From an uncultured Clostridia bacterium (GTDB taxonomy: Bacteria > Bacillota_A > Clostridia > TANB77 > CAG-508), in NCBI GenBank assembly GCA_944393295.1, contig CALXZR010000132.1:1-33029 (forward strand): DNA of 33,029 bases. The letters are read 5' to 3'. The translations under genes and the position numbers were made by a program. The notes under the pieces are model-generated. The model worked only from the letters and a program-made list of their open reading frames with translations, was not told the DNA's origin and did not search any database. Of this stretch, positions 7,147-16,013 are shown piece by piece; the first letter of the stretch is position 1; each line of letters starts with the position of its first letter.

Positions 7147-7830
7147 TTAATTAACGCAATTTAATATTAATCTTACTCTTATACATTCATCACAATTATC
7201 ATAATTATTATTTTTATTAATAATTTTGCATGAATATTTTCTTTTCTGTTTTAAAAACAAGCTAATCTCTTTAGAATAATATTTTGGTACAAATCCAACA
7301 AATTCATCTTTAATCAACATTTTTATAGCATACCTATCAAATTCATTTTTCTCATCTGGATATAAAATAACTTCATCTCCAATATTTATATCATTATGGT
7401 ATTCTCTTATACAATGATATCTTGTTCCCGCAATAAAAAAATCTCTTACTAAATTTGGTTCTTTTAAATTAACAATTGGATCAATAAATTCTAGTGTATC
7501 TAATGGTGTTTTTGCACCGCTTCTTTTCAACAATTCAAATTCATTATACTCTGCCATATTGTATCTTTTTAAAATCTCATCTATATCAACTCTATTCTTA
7601 CTAGGTATTCTGCTTGAAAATACGGGAAACATATTTTCATTTGTATATTTTTTATCTATTTTTGGAAAAGCAAGTAATAATTTAAAGCCTTCTTTTTGAG
7701 CTTGTTTTGCTGCGTTTGTATATTTAAACTCAAACTTTCCATTTCTTTTTAATAAGCCTACTACTGTCTTACTTCTAGTTTTTGGATTTTGCCAAACTAA
7801 ATATATATAATCTTTGTTAAAAAATCTCAT
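7147..7830 (-). CDS. HipA-N-like/HIRAN fusion protein
   Basis: A 227-residue protein from the ATG at 7830, which follows GTGGGTGA and lies 4 bases past the kinase frame's stop; an ATG at 7854 would give 8 more residues. The first 115 residues resemble the N-subdomain of HipA: LVWQNP, VVGLLKRNGKFEFKY, FKLLLAFP, MFPVFSSRIP, EFELLKRSGAKTPLDTLEF. Residues 130-197 are a HIRAN domain: RDFFIAGTRYHC, GDEVILYPDEKNEFDRYAIK, EFVGFVPKYYSKEISLFL. HIRAN domains bind DNA ends or stalled forks in helicases such as HLTF. The kinase encoded immediately upstream lacks a HipA N-subdomain, so the pair looks like a HipA divided into two proteins. In known HipBST systems the separate N-subdomain protein (HipS) acts as antitoxin; that role is inferred here. 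Confidence 0.75.
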   Translation of the reverse strand: MRFFNKDYIYLVWQNPKTRSKTVVGLLKRNGKFEFKYTNAAKQAQKEGFKLLLAFPKIDKKYTNENMFPVFSSRIPSKNRVDIDEILKRYNMAEYNEFELLKRSGAKTPLDTLEFIDPIVNLKEPNLVRDFFIAGTRYHCIREYHNDINIGDEVILYPDEKNEFDRYAIKMLIKDEFVGFVPKYYSKEISLFLKQKRKYSCKIINKNNNYDNCDECIRVRLILNCVN

Positions 7831-7834
7831 CTTA

Positions 7835-8738
7835 TCACCCACTTTTATAAACATTTCTTAAATCTTCAATTTTAATATTTAAGAATTTTTTTATCAATCT
7901 TTTTCTATTATATGAAATACCTTCAATTTGATTTACTAACTCATTAATTTTATTTTCGTCTAACACTTTTAAAACAAATTCTACAAACTCTTTTGTTTCT
8001 TGATAATAATTGCTATACAAATATTTAATAACATCTATATGCATAGGTCTTTTTTTATCTTTTTCATTAATTTTAATCATACTTTTTGACTTTGTTCTAA
8101 CTAAGCTTTCTAAAGGCAAAATATCTTTCTTAAAATATCTTTCTATATCTTCTTCATATATATGCACATAAAGCTGAACCATTATCATATAAAGGAGCTA
8201 TTTCTATATCGTTATCTTCCTTTCTTATAATAGCCCAATTATTTGAATGTCTATCTGTATTGCCAATTATATAATCGAAAATTAAAACTTTTAGAAATTC
8301 TTTTTCCAATCTTTTGTTGTTTAAAGAGTTTAGTATCATTTTTATTGAATAGTATATTTTATTTTGTTCATCATATAATGTTTTTTCATTATATTTAGGA
8401 TATTTTTTAGTAATTAAAGATACAGCTTCTTCCATTTGTTTATTTATATTGTAACTTAAACACCCTAGTTCATTTTGATATACTCCAATATCTATATGTG
8501 CATTTTTTATTCCTATTGTATTAGCTATTAATTCTGCTAATTTTTCAGAAAAATTTTCGTAAGAATTAAATTCTTCATAATCACCATTTTCTGTTTTTCT
8601 TCTTGTTTTCTTTACATATTTAAACCAACCTTGTTTATTTGGATTTTTAGGATTTATTAGCCATACTTTTTTTCCTTTTCCAGAACCAACTATTCTATCT
8701 TCACGTTCCCATTTATCAAAATTTTCTATATTTATCAC
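7835..8738 (-). pseudogene. HipA-like kinase gene, split by a frameshift
   Basis: Two overlapping frames (8738 to 8154, 194 residues; 8188 to 7835, 117 residues) form one HipA/CtkA-like kinase of about 300 residues. The first frame carries the probable ATP lysine (GWFKYVKK), helix SEKLAELIA, the catalytic loop FDYIIGNTDRHSNNW (154-168) and the metal motif PLYDNGSAL (182-190), then stops after CAYI. The second frame continues as YEEDIERYFKKDILPLESLV without loss of sense. The break lies on (AT)4 at 8156-8163; one more AT unit would restore a single frame. The first frame opens with GTG inside the ribosome-site-like AGAGGTG, and an AUA three codons later is better spaced. It may be a broken gene, a phase-variable one, or a sequence error. 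HipA kinases inactivate tRNA synthetases or other translation targets. Confidence 0.72.
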
Positions 8739-8788
8739 CTCTTTTATGTCTTTAGTTCCTTATAAATCCAAATAATTTATCTATAAAT

Positions 8789-8817
8789 ATAATAGCATAT
8801 TGAAAATTTATTTTCAA
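8789..8817 (-). promoter_or_regulatory. promoter of the HipA/HIRAN cassette
   Basis: TTGAAA (8812-8817) and TATTAT (8789-8794) are separated by 17 bases with a TG dinucleotide before the -10. It lies inside the two 42-bp repeats, so the cassette carries its own promoter. Confidence 0.75.
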
Positions 8818-8830
8818 CTTAATATTTACT

Positions 8831-8872
8831 AAAAAATAAAACTTCTCCACTTTTATATGAAGAAGTTTATAT
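8831..8872 (-). repeat. 42-bp direct repeat, copy 2 (terminator of the polysaccharide operon)
   Basis: Identical to 6808-6849. It lies 27 bases past the stop codon of the LCP gene and would end the long polysaccharide transcript. The bases on either side of the two copies are unrelated, so identity stops sharply at the repeat ends. Confidence 0.9.
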
Positions 8873-8899
8873 GTTCATTGATTTTAATTTTATTAAATA

Positions 8900-9916
8900 C
8901 TAATTATTTCCATACAAATACTTTATAAAATCTTGTTTACATTTTTCGTAGCTACTTGGAACGAAATAGTATATTCCACCTATGTATTGCCCTGATGCAT
9001 CTTCTAATGAAGGCACTTGTGCTGAAGTTATATTTCCTAAATACTCATTTTTGTACTTTAATACATCTGGAATATAACTTGAATATTTAACAACATCTAT
9101 ATTAGTTTTTACGTAAGGTAAAAATTCATCTATTATTTTATTAATTTCTGTTACACTTTTTTGTGAAATAACTTGTAATAGTGTTGTAATTACAGTTCTT
9201 TGTCTTTCTGCTCTTGCAAAATCATTGTTACCTACATATCTATTTCCACAGTGAGTTAATACTTGAATACCATTTAAATGAACTTTTCCAGATGAAGTTA
9301 GTTTACTATTATCTTTATTAAATTTTTGGGCTTGTGCATCTACTCCTCTATTTATATAGTCTTTTTCGGCTTCACTTATCTCTAAATCTATACCCCCTAC
9401 TAAATCAACAACATTTACCACAGCCTCCCAGCTTACTGTTACATATTCTGAAATATTCAATCCAAAATTTTCATTAATTGTTTTTATTGATAGTTGTTCT
9501 TGACCATAAGCAAAAGCATGGTTTATTTTTGTTTTTCCATATCCTGGAACATTTACATATGTATCTCTTGGAATTGAAACTAAACTGATACTTTTTGTTG
9601 TTGGATTGATTGTAGCTATTATAATGCAATCACTTCTACCATTATCATAAGTATCTTCTATATTTCTAGAATCAGAACCAAAGATTGCAATTGTTTTAAT
9701 CTCATCAAATTCTTCTTGCGTAATATCTACACCCTCTATAGAATTTATATCATTAATTAGATTTTGATTTCCACTTAAATCTGAAACATTTAAATCTTCA
9801 TAATTAATTTTATTTAACTTATCTTTTACAAATACAAAAGCTATTATTCCTATTATAATTAATAGTATTAAAATTATAGCTAATACAATTAAAAAGATTT
9901 TTAAACTTTTTTTCAT
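8900..9916 (-). CDS. LytR-CpsA-Psr (LCP) family cell-wall polymer ligase
   Basis: A 338-residue protein with a basic start, one membrane helix (about 7-30) and an extracellular LCP domain. Seen motifs: IAIFGSDSR (77-84), SIPRDTYVNVPGYGKTKINH (114-133), LVGGIDLEI (172-180) and DFARAERQR (232-240), which supply the aspartate and arginines that hold the polyprenyl pyrophosphate head. The usual ALAYARxR stretch is altered to VLTHCGNR. LCP enzymes move polysaccharide or teichoic acid from the lipid carrier to peptidoglycan. As last gene of the polysaccharide operon it probably attaches this locus's product. AGGAG precedes the ATG, and the acyltransferase gene ends 29 bases upstream. Confidence 0.93.
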   Translation of the reverse strand: MKKSLKIFLIVLAIILILLIIIGIIAFVFVKDKLNKINYEDLNVSDLSGNQNLINDINSIEGVDITQEEFDEIKTIAIFGSDSRNIEDTYDNGRSDCIIIATINPTTKSISLVSIPRDTYVNVPGYGKTKINHAFAYGQEQLSIKTINENFGLNISEYVTVSWEAVVNVVDLVGGIDLEISEAEKDYINRGVDAQAQKFNKDNSKLTSSGKVHLNGIQVLTHCGNRYVGNNDFARAERQRTVITTLLQVISQKSVTEINKIIDEFLPYVKTNIDVVKYSSYIPDVLKYKNEYLGNITSAQVPSLEDASGQYIGGIYYFVPSSYEKCKQDFIKYLYGNN

Positions 9917-9945
9917 TTCTAATACTCCTATCCCTATAATATAAA

Positions 9946-11037
9946 TTATATATTTACATATTTATTATATATTTTTTTACATTTTATTGCAACTTTTTCA
10001 TATTTTTTATCTATATATTTCTTAATGTTTCTTTCAAATATTAATATTCTAATTTTATCGATAAGTAAACAAATAATAAAAATTAATAAACATTTTAAAA
10101 TAGCATGAATAAAAATATTATCATTTAAATACATTTTATTTGGATAAAATATATTCCAGAAATAATCTCTAACAATTTCGTTATCATGAATTAAATATAT
10201 TCCTAATGTAGAAGAAGCTATCCAATTTATTATTTTAGATTCTATATGTATATTTTTAAATAATATAAAAATAAAAATAGCTCCTATAATACTTAAGAAT
10301 GAATACTCACTTCCAAAATAACATGCATTTTTTATTAGTATATCTAATTTCAAAAAATATCCTAATATATCTATAAAAATAACTGACAAGATTAACATAC
10401 CTAAATTTAATATAATTCCTATATAGTTATTATATTTTTTCTTAAATTCAATATTATAAACCCTTATATACGCACCTATAAAATACATAACTAAAAAGTT
10501 ATCTATTGGGCTAAAATACCATGCTCTATTTGTAAAAGTTGGTATTATACTATATATAACAAATAATAATATAATCATTTTTTTAAATGTTTTTTTATCA
10601 AGTCTTTCTATTAAAGAATTTAAAAAAGGAATTAATAAATATAATATAATATAGTATATTATAAACCAATTTCCCCAAAAAAATGGAAATATGCTTTTTA
10701 ATAATATTTTAAAATCGATTTTAATAACACCAATTCCACAAAATACTAATGTTATTAAAATAGAATAAAATATCATTTCTAAAATTAATAATATAATCTT
10801 CTTGTAATTTACTTTAGATTTTACCATAAAATATCCAGTAATAATTAAAAAAATATTACAAGCCATTTTTCCACCAATTTGTAAAAGTTGAACAAATACA
10901 ACATTAGCAGACAAATTGTTATATGTAAAATCTCCCCATTCTCCATGAATAGAATAATGATGTAAAATTATCAAAAATATACAAATTATTCGTAATAATT
11001 CTAAACTAGAATTTCTTTTTAATACATTATCTTTCAT
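9946..11037 (-). CDS. membrane acyltransferase (Acyl_transf_3 family)
   Basis: A 363-residue polytopic protein with about ten hydrophobic helices. The N-terminus has the family's LELLRIICIFLIILHHYSIHG, with the conserved R and HH that form the catalytic entrance. FFWGNWFIIYYIILYLLIPF in the middle and STLGIYLIHDNEIVRDYFW near 283-301 also fit. These enzymes O-acetylate or otherwise acylate sugars of surface polysaccharides across the membrane. The start overlaps the end of the flippase gene by 11 bases, indicating coupled translation. It is one of two such enzymes in the locus, so the polymer probably carries two acyl decorations. Confidence 0.88.
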   Translation of the reverse strand: MKDNVLKRNSSLELLRIICIFLIILHHYSIHGEWGDFTYNNLSANVVFVQLLQIGGKMACNIFLIITGYFMVKSKVNYKKIILLILEMIFYSILITLVFCGIGVIKIDFKILLKSIFPFFWGNWFIIYYIILYLLIPFLNSLIERLDKKTFKKMIILLFVIYSIIPTFTNRAWYFSPIDNFLVMYFIGAYIRVYNIEFKKKYNNYIGIILNLGMLILSVIFIDILGYFLKLDILIKNACYFGSEYSFLSIIGAIFIFILFKNIHIESKIINWIASSTLGIYLIHDNEIVRDYFWNIFYPNKMYLNDNIFIHAILKCLLIFIICLLIDKIRILIFERNIKKYIDKKYEKVAIKCKKIYNKYVNI

Positions 11038-12589
11038 TTAATATATCTCCGTTTTTAAATATCTTTTTTGTTAATTTACTTAAAATATCCTTTAATAAGT
11101 TCTTGAAATATTTGAATTCATCATTTTTTCTAAAAACAATATAAAATATTATATTCGGTATAGTAATACATATAAAAAGCTTTACTAATAAAAGTATAAT
11201 TAAATTATCAACTTTTATAAAATAACATATATAATAAACTATTAGTCCAACTAAAATTGTAAATAGTGTATATTTCAAATATTCTTTAAAATAATATATT
11301 GGATTTATATTAAATCCATCTTTAAATAAAACTAAAGCTTCAATCCATACACAAAAAATTAAGGAACTTATTATTGTACCTAAAAATACACCTACAACAC
11401 CGTATTTTTGAACTAAAATAATAGAAATTACTAAATTAGATATAGCCTCTAAAACTGATTTATATCTATCTTTATAAAAAATTCCTTTTGCCTCACGATA
11501 TGTAACTACTGGTCTTCTCATACCTGTTATATAAAAAACTGTTACAATCATTAATGTTGTAAGTTCTGAAAATAGATAATCTGCCCCAAGCCATAAAGTT
11601 ATAAATGTACTCAATAAAGTCATTAAGCATATTGAAGAAAAATAAAAAATCCAAAAAGTCATAAAATTCATTCTTTTAAAAATATTATATTGATATTCTT
11701 CATTTTTACTAGCACATAAATTTCCTATACTTGCAGCCAATGAATTATATATTTGGTCTGTTATTATTTTCAATGCTTGTGTTATAAGTGAATAATTTGA
11801 ATATATTCCTGTAGCTACCAATCCGAGAAATTTAGATATTATTATACTATCCGTAGAACTTACAACTATACTACCAATTTTATTCATCATCATTGCTTTT
11901 GTGTTTTTTACAATATCTTTCTTTACATCGTTAGTTATAGGACTAATCTTTTTATCTTTTAAATATGGATACATTTTATTTGCTTTTTTAGAAATAAGAA
12001 TATTCTCTATAACAGTAAATAATATTTGTGTCAATAAATATAATATATAATTTTTAGTAATTAATATGACTATAATTTGTAAAATATTCATCATTACATA
12101 ACAAGTATATCGATATATTGTTGCTATATATCTATTTTGATCTGCTATTATTAGTGTTCTTTTATATGAATAAAAATATGAAAAAGCTGTATTAATAACA
12201 AATAAAATATATATTAATTCTATATTATCAATATCAGGTATTTCTTTTATAAAAAAAGATAAAAAAGGTGTTAATAAAGCTCCTATAAATAGTATTGCAA
12301 ATCCTACAATTCTATAAATCTTTTTAAACAGAGACATTATGCTCTTTATTTGTTCTTTATCTTTTTTAGCTAATGGTTCATATAAACTAAATGTAATTGC
12401 TGTTCCAAAACCTAACTCAGCTAAAGATAACATAGATAAAATATTGGTAAATAAACCATTTAAGCCTAAATATTCACTAGTAAATATTTTTACAAAAATA
12501 ATTCTACTAATAAAATTTGATAAAATTCCTACAAACTGTCCTATAAAAGCTACAACAATATTTTGAATTCCTACTTTAACTCTTGACAT
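11027..12589 (-). CDS. wzx: Wzx-type polysaccharide flippase
   Basis: About 520 residues with some 12-14 membrane helices. The N-terminus (GIQNIVVAFIGQFVGILSNFISRIIFVKIF, then EYLGLNGLFTNILSMLSLAELGFGTAI) is the standard MOP-superfamily polysaccharide exporter pattern of Firmicute loci. It would move the undecaprenyl-linked repeat unit across the membrane before polymerisation. I place the start at the ATG at 12589, behind AGGATAGGGTGA, which overlaps the stop of the glycosyltransferase upstream; a GTG two codons earlier is possible. The gene sits between GT2 and an acyltransferase gene, where a flippase is expected. Confidence 0.9.
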   Translation of the reverse strand: MSRVKVGIQNIVVAFIGQFVGILSNFISRIIFVKIFTSEYLGLNGLFTNILSMLSLAELGFGTAITFSLYEPLAKKDKEQIKSIMSLFKKIYRIVGFAILFIGALLTPFLSFFIKEIPDIDNIELIYILFVINTAFSYFYSYKRTLIIADQNRYIATIYRYTCYVMMNILQIIVILITKNYILYLLTQILFTVIENILISKKANKMYPYLKDKKISPITNDVKKDIVKNTKAMMMNKIGSIVVSSTDSIIISKFLGLVATGIYSNYSLITQALKIITDQIYNSLAASIGNLCASKNEEYQYNIFKRMNFMTFWIFYFSSICLMTLLSTFITLWLGADYLFSELTTLMIVTVFYITGMRRPVVTYREAKGIFYKDRYKSVLEAISNLVISIILVQKYGVVGVFLGTIISSLIFCVWIEALVLFKDGFNINPIYYFKEYLKYTLFTILVGLIVYYICYFIKVDNLIILLLVKLFICITIPNIIFYIVFRKNDEFKYFKNLLKDILSKLTKKIFKNGDILNER

Positions 12590-12596
12590 ATTCACC

Positions 12597-13758
12597 CTAT
12601 CCTATATTTTTTATTTTAACATTTAACATCATGTATATTGATATTAGTTTCCATAAATTATAATCATTTCTATCATAAGCATTTTTTAATAATTTAAAAT
12701 CTTTGTTATATTCTACAAAGCTATCTGTTTTTATACTTTCCAATAGTTTTTTTGCCATTACAAATATACTTTTTCTTAACTTTTGTGGTAATTTTCTTGT
12801 TCTATAATATAATACAGGACCAAATTCATACAATAAAATTTGAAATAAAGCATTATCATCTTCTATTCCTATACTTCTATCAAATTCTACTAATTTTTTA
12901 ATAAGAAAAAACTGGTCTAAAGATTTAACACTCTGTTTACTCCATATTTTTTTAGAAGCATTATTTTGGTGGATATTATAATAATATAAATCTTCATTAA
13001 TGTATTCAAATTGCTGACATTTTCTCATTAATACAATTCTAGTAATAGCATCTTCATACCAAAAGCCAATAGGAAATCTAAAATTTTCCCATAAATTTCT
13101 TTTTATTATTCCTCCCCAAATAAATCCTTTAAATTCTAATATTCTTAATCCCATATTTCCTTTAATTGATATATCTTCATGTTTTTCTTTTCCTAATAAG
13201 TTTCCGATTTTCTCCGTCAAAATTTATGAAATTACATTTTACGATATCAGCATTTTTTTCGTATGCTCTATTCATTAAACTTTCTACATAATTTTCTGAA
13301 ATCTTATCATCATTATCTATAAAGCCAAAATACTTTCCACTTGCATTATTAATACCGGTATTTCTTGCGGAACTGATACCACCATTCTCTTGCGAAATAA
13401 TTTTTATAAAATTATATTTTTTTTGATAGTCTTCTAGAATATTTATTGAATTATCTTTTGAACCATCATTTATACAAACAACTTCATAGTTAAATTTTGT
13501 TTTTTGATTTACTATTGAATCTAAACAAGTACTTAAATATTTTTCAGAATTATATACAGGAACTATTATAGATAAATCAAGTTTTAAATCTATTTCTTTA
13601 TTTACAATATCACTCTTGTTAAATAGAGCGTCTCTTGGCTTATAATTCTCACTAATAATATCTGTAGCAGTTTCTTCATCTAACTTTATTGAAGGAAATT
13701 TTAATACTTGAGTTAATTTACCTATTACTTTTTCAAGTATTTTCAATATTTTTTTCAT
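12597..13758 (-). pseudogene. GT2 glycosyltransferase, split by a frameshift
   Basis: Two frames overlapping at 13177-13220 together form one GT-A glycosyltransferase of about 385 residues. The first (193 residues) has LDLSIIVPVYNSEKYLSTCL, EVVCINDGSKDNS, GGISSARNTGI and FGFIDNDDKIS, the nucleotide-sugar and metal sites, then ends RKLIRKRKT. The second continues from KHEDISIKGN through GFWYEDAITRIVLMR (acceptor-side ED motif) to the C-terminus. Removing one A from the A5 run at 13182-13186 (minus-strand AAAAA) rejoins them as RKHEDIS. The second frame has only a TTG to start from and no clear ribosome site, so it is not an independent gene. This may be decay, on/off variation at a short homopolymer, or a sequencing error. 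Confidence 0.8.
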
Positions 13759-14884
13759 TTTGAACTTGTCCTTTCTCTTTTTGTTTTTTTATATCAGCTA
13801 TTATAAAAATTATTGGTGCAGTTACTGCTTCGTGTCTAACCCAAGAACCAAAATCCGGTTCAAAAGTTGCTGATGCTAATATAAATCCTATAAATATAAA
13901 TAATGCATAATTCTTATATTTTTCATTTGTTCTTATACTTTTTAAAGCTCTAATAAGAAAATAAGTAATTAATATTTGATATATAACAAAAGCGAAATAC
14001 TTAACTCCTAATGAACATAATTCTATTGGTATTAACATTCTTATAATCATTAATAAATAATCAATAATAAATAATACTAAATTAGTCGAAGATCCTGGAA
14101 TAATAGTAGTCATATTAGAAGTTGCTTCTCCTACTCTAAGTCTTACTCTTAACAATTCAGAATATTGTTCTGGTAAAATTATCTTAGCAATATTTAACAA
14201 TATGTAATAAGCTAGACCAATAAATGCTATTAATAATAAAATATCTTGAAATTTAACTTTTTTCTTGTTTATAATAAAAATATTGCATAAAAAATATACA
14301 CATATAGTAAAGAAAATTATTAATAAATAATATAACCTATAAGTTACTGCAGAAAATAAAATAACTAATAATGATAAGATAAACTTCTTTTTTATGCTAA
14401 TATTACTCGATATTATAATATAATAAATAACTATAAAATATAGCATTTGTATAGGCTCTTTAGCTAAATTAAAATTAAAAATATTCGAAACTAAAATAGT
14501 CAGTATTACAAGCAATCCTTGACCTAAACTTAATTCTTTTTTTATACCTAATAATATAACCAACAAAATTAAATTCCAAATAATTGTTATATATATTTCA
14601 AATTGTATATAAGTATTAAAGTTAAATATATTAATGATTTTAAAAAAAGTAGACGCATTTGTTGTTGCCATTGACTCTTCAGAAGAAATGCTAAATTTTA
14701 AATGTTCAGAATTTATTATATCTTCTAACATTTCATGACCAATACTAGCATCAACTAGGCTTTCTTTCATGACTGTATATCTTACTACTTTTGCAACTAT
14801 AACTAAAAAAAAGTAAAATATTATTATGAAAGCTCTTTTTATAACAAGATTTTTTTTGTCATAAACTATCCTCATATATTGCAT
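13733..14884 (-). CDS. Wzy-like polysaccharide polymerase candidate
   Basis: A 383-residue protein with about ten membrane helices and little similarity at its loops, as usual for Wzy. A long extracytoplasmic segment follows the first helix (about residues 38-75), and another lies near 245-265 (RVRLRVGEATSNMTTIIPGS). Near the end there is EPDFGSWVRHEAVTAP, a motif I associate with polymerase-like proteins of Firmicute capsule loci. Wzy joins lipid-linked repeat units on the outer face of the membrane. The assignment rests mainly on topology, this motif, and being the only unassigned polytopic protein in a locus that has Wzx. The gene overlaps both neighbours by 26 bases. Confidence 0.62.
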   Translation of the reverse strand: MQYMRIVYDKKNLVIKRAFIIIFYFFLVIVAKVVRYTVMKESLVDASIGHEMLEDIINSEHLKFSISSEESMATTNASTFFKIINIFNFNTYIQFEIYITIIWNLILLVILLGIKKELSLGQGLLVILTILVSNIFNFNLAKEPIQMLYFIVIYYIIISSNISIKKKFILSLLVILFSAVTYRLYYLLIIFFTICVYFLCNIFIINKKKVKFQDILLLIAFIGLAYYILLNIAKIILPEQYSELLRVRLRVGEATSNMTTIIPGSSTNLVLFIIDYLLMIIRMLIPIELCSLGVKYFAFVIYQILITYFLIRALKSIRTNEKYKNYALFIFIGFILASATFEPDFGSWVRHEAVTAPIIFIIADIKKQKEKGQVQNEKNIENT

Positions 14885-16013
14885 CCTTTCTTATATAGAA
14901 GTCTTCTAAAAACTTAGCTGTATCTTCTATATCATATCCTTTGTTTATTATTTCTTTATAATTATCTGTTCTACTTGAATTAACTTTCAATATTTCACTA
15001 GCCCAATATTGTGGTGATTTATTTAGCTCTATATATTCTAATGAGTTACTAACTTTAGCTTCTAATGGTACTACATTTTTTGAAGTAAAACATTTTAATC
15101 CATTAGCTTGAGCTTCAATTAATACTAATCCTAATCCTTCATATAATGATGGGAATACAAAAATATCCATTGCACTCATATATTCGTTTACGTTGAATTT
15201 AAATCCTTCAAATATAACATTTTTTTGCAAACCCAATTTAGATACCTTCTTATATATTTCTTCTTCCTTTTTTCCTTTTCCTATTAAAATTAATTTTGAA
15301 TTACTATTTTGAAGATATATTTCATAAAAAATATCTATTAAAAACTTATGATTTTTTTGAGTAGTAAATCTTCCTACATGACCTATTACTAAATCCTCAT
15401 CTGATATATTTAATTCCTTTCTTATTTTATTTCTATCATTTATATTAAATTTGAACTTTTTTAAATCTACAGCATTATGTATTATATGAAAATTTTTTCC
15501 ATTAATTATTTTTTTTCCAAAAAGCCATTCTCCAGCTAATTTACTACAAGCAAAATAATCAGTTGCATAATACTTTAATGGTATCTTTAAAATATCACCT
15601 AATAATTTTTTTATTGGATTTTTAGTTTGAAAATCTATATTATGAGAATGCGCAATTCTTATTGGAATTTTATATTGTTTAGCGACTTTTAAAACTAAAT
15701 AATTTTTACTCGAAGAATGTAAATGTACTATTTTATAATTATTATGTTTAGAAAAGAATTCATTTAATTTTAATTTATATTTTCTAAAATCCATTATATT
15801 TCTTATCCATATTCCATCTAATTTGTATACATTACATCCTAATTTTATAAGTTCATTTTCTTCTTTTGTATAATTTTCACCATCATCTAATAATAAAAAA
15901 TCAATTTGCAACTTATCTCTATTCATATGCTTTATATTTTCAATTACAAAAGTCTGTATGCCACCTCTAAGCATTCTATCCACAAAATATAACACATTTA
16001 TTTTTTCTTCCAT
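14859..16013 (-). CDS. GT4-family glycosyltransferase
   Basis: A 384-residue GT-B enzyme. The N-domain has the start loop VDRMLRGGIQTFV (11-23) and VHLHSSSKN; IRIAHSHNIDF and the linker HNAVDLKKF follow. The C-domain carries IGHVGRFTTQKNHKFLIDIF and VFPSLYEGLGLVLIEAQANG, the E-x7-E donor-site motif. This is the EpsF/capsular GT1/GT4 type that adds a sugar from a nucleotide donor in a retaining reaction. The ATG shares one base with the stop of the upstream iron-sulfur gene (TAATG), indicating coupled translation. The sugar added cannot be told from the sequence. Confidence 0.92.
   Translation of the reverse strand: MEEKINVLYFVDRMLRGGIQTFVIENIKHMNRDKLQIDFLLLDDGENYTKEENELIKLGCNVYKLDGIWIRNIMDFRKYKLKLNEFFSKHNNYKIVHLHSSSKNYLVLKVAKQYKIPIRIAHSHNIDFQTKNPIKKLLGDILKIPLKYYATDYFACSKLAGEWLFGKKIINGKNFHIIHNAVDLKKFKFNINDRNKIRKELNISDEDLVIGHVGRFTTQKNHKFLIDIFYEIYLQNSNSKLILIGKGKKEEEIYKKVSKLGLQKNVIFEGFKFNVNEYMSAMDIFVFPSLYEGLGLVLIEAQANGLKCFTSKNVVPLEAKVSNSLEYIELNKSPQYWASEILKVNSSRTDNYKEIINKGYDIEDTAKFLEDFYIRKDAIYEDSL

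Noticed and set aside
4260..8738. The XRE gene as HipB partner of the HipA-like kinase
   Set aside because: The two are separated by the FRG and HAD genes and by terminators and promoters, and the XRE gene is tightly coupled to the SecB-like gene instead.
13177..13220. Two independent overlapping glycosyltransferase genes
   Set aside because: Neither half alone has all GT2 parts; the second has only a TTG start without a ribosome site, and one base restores a standard protein.
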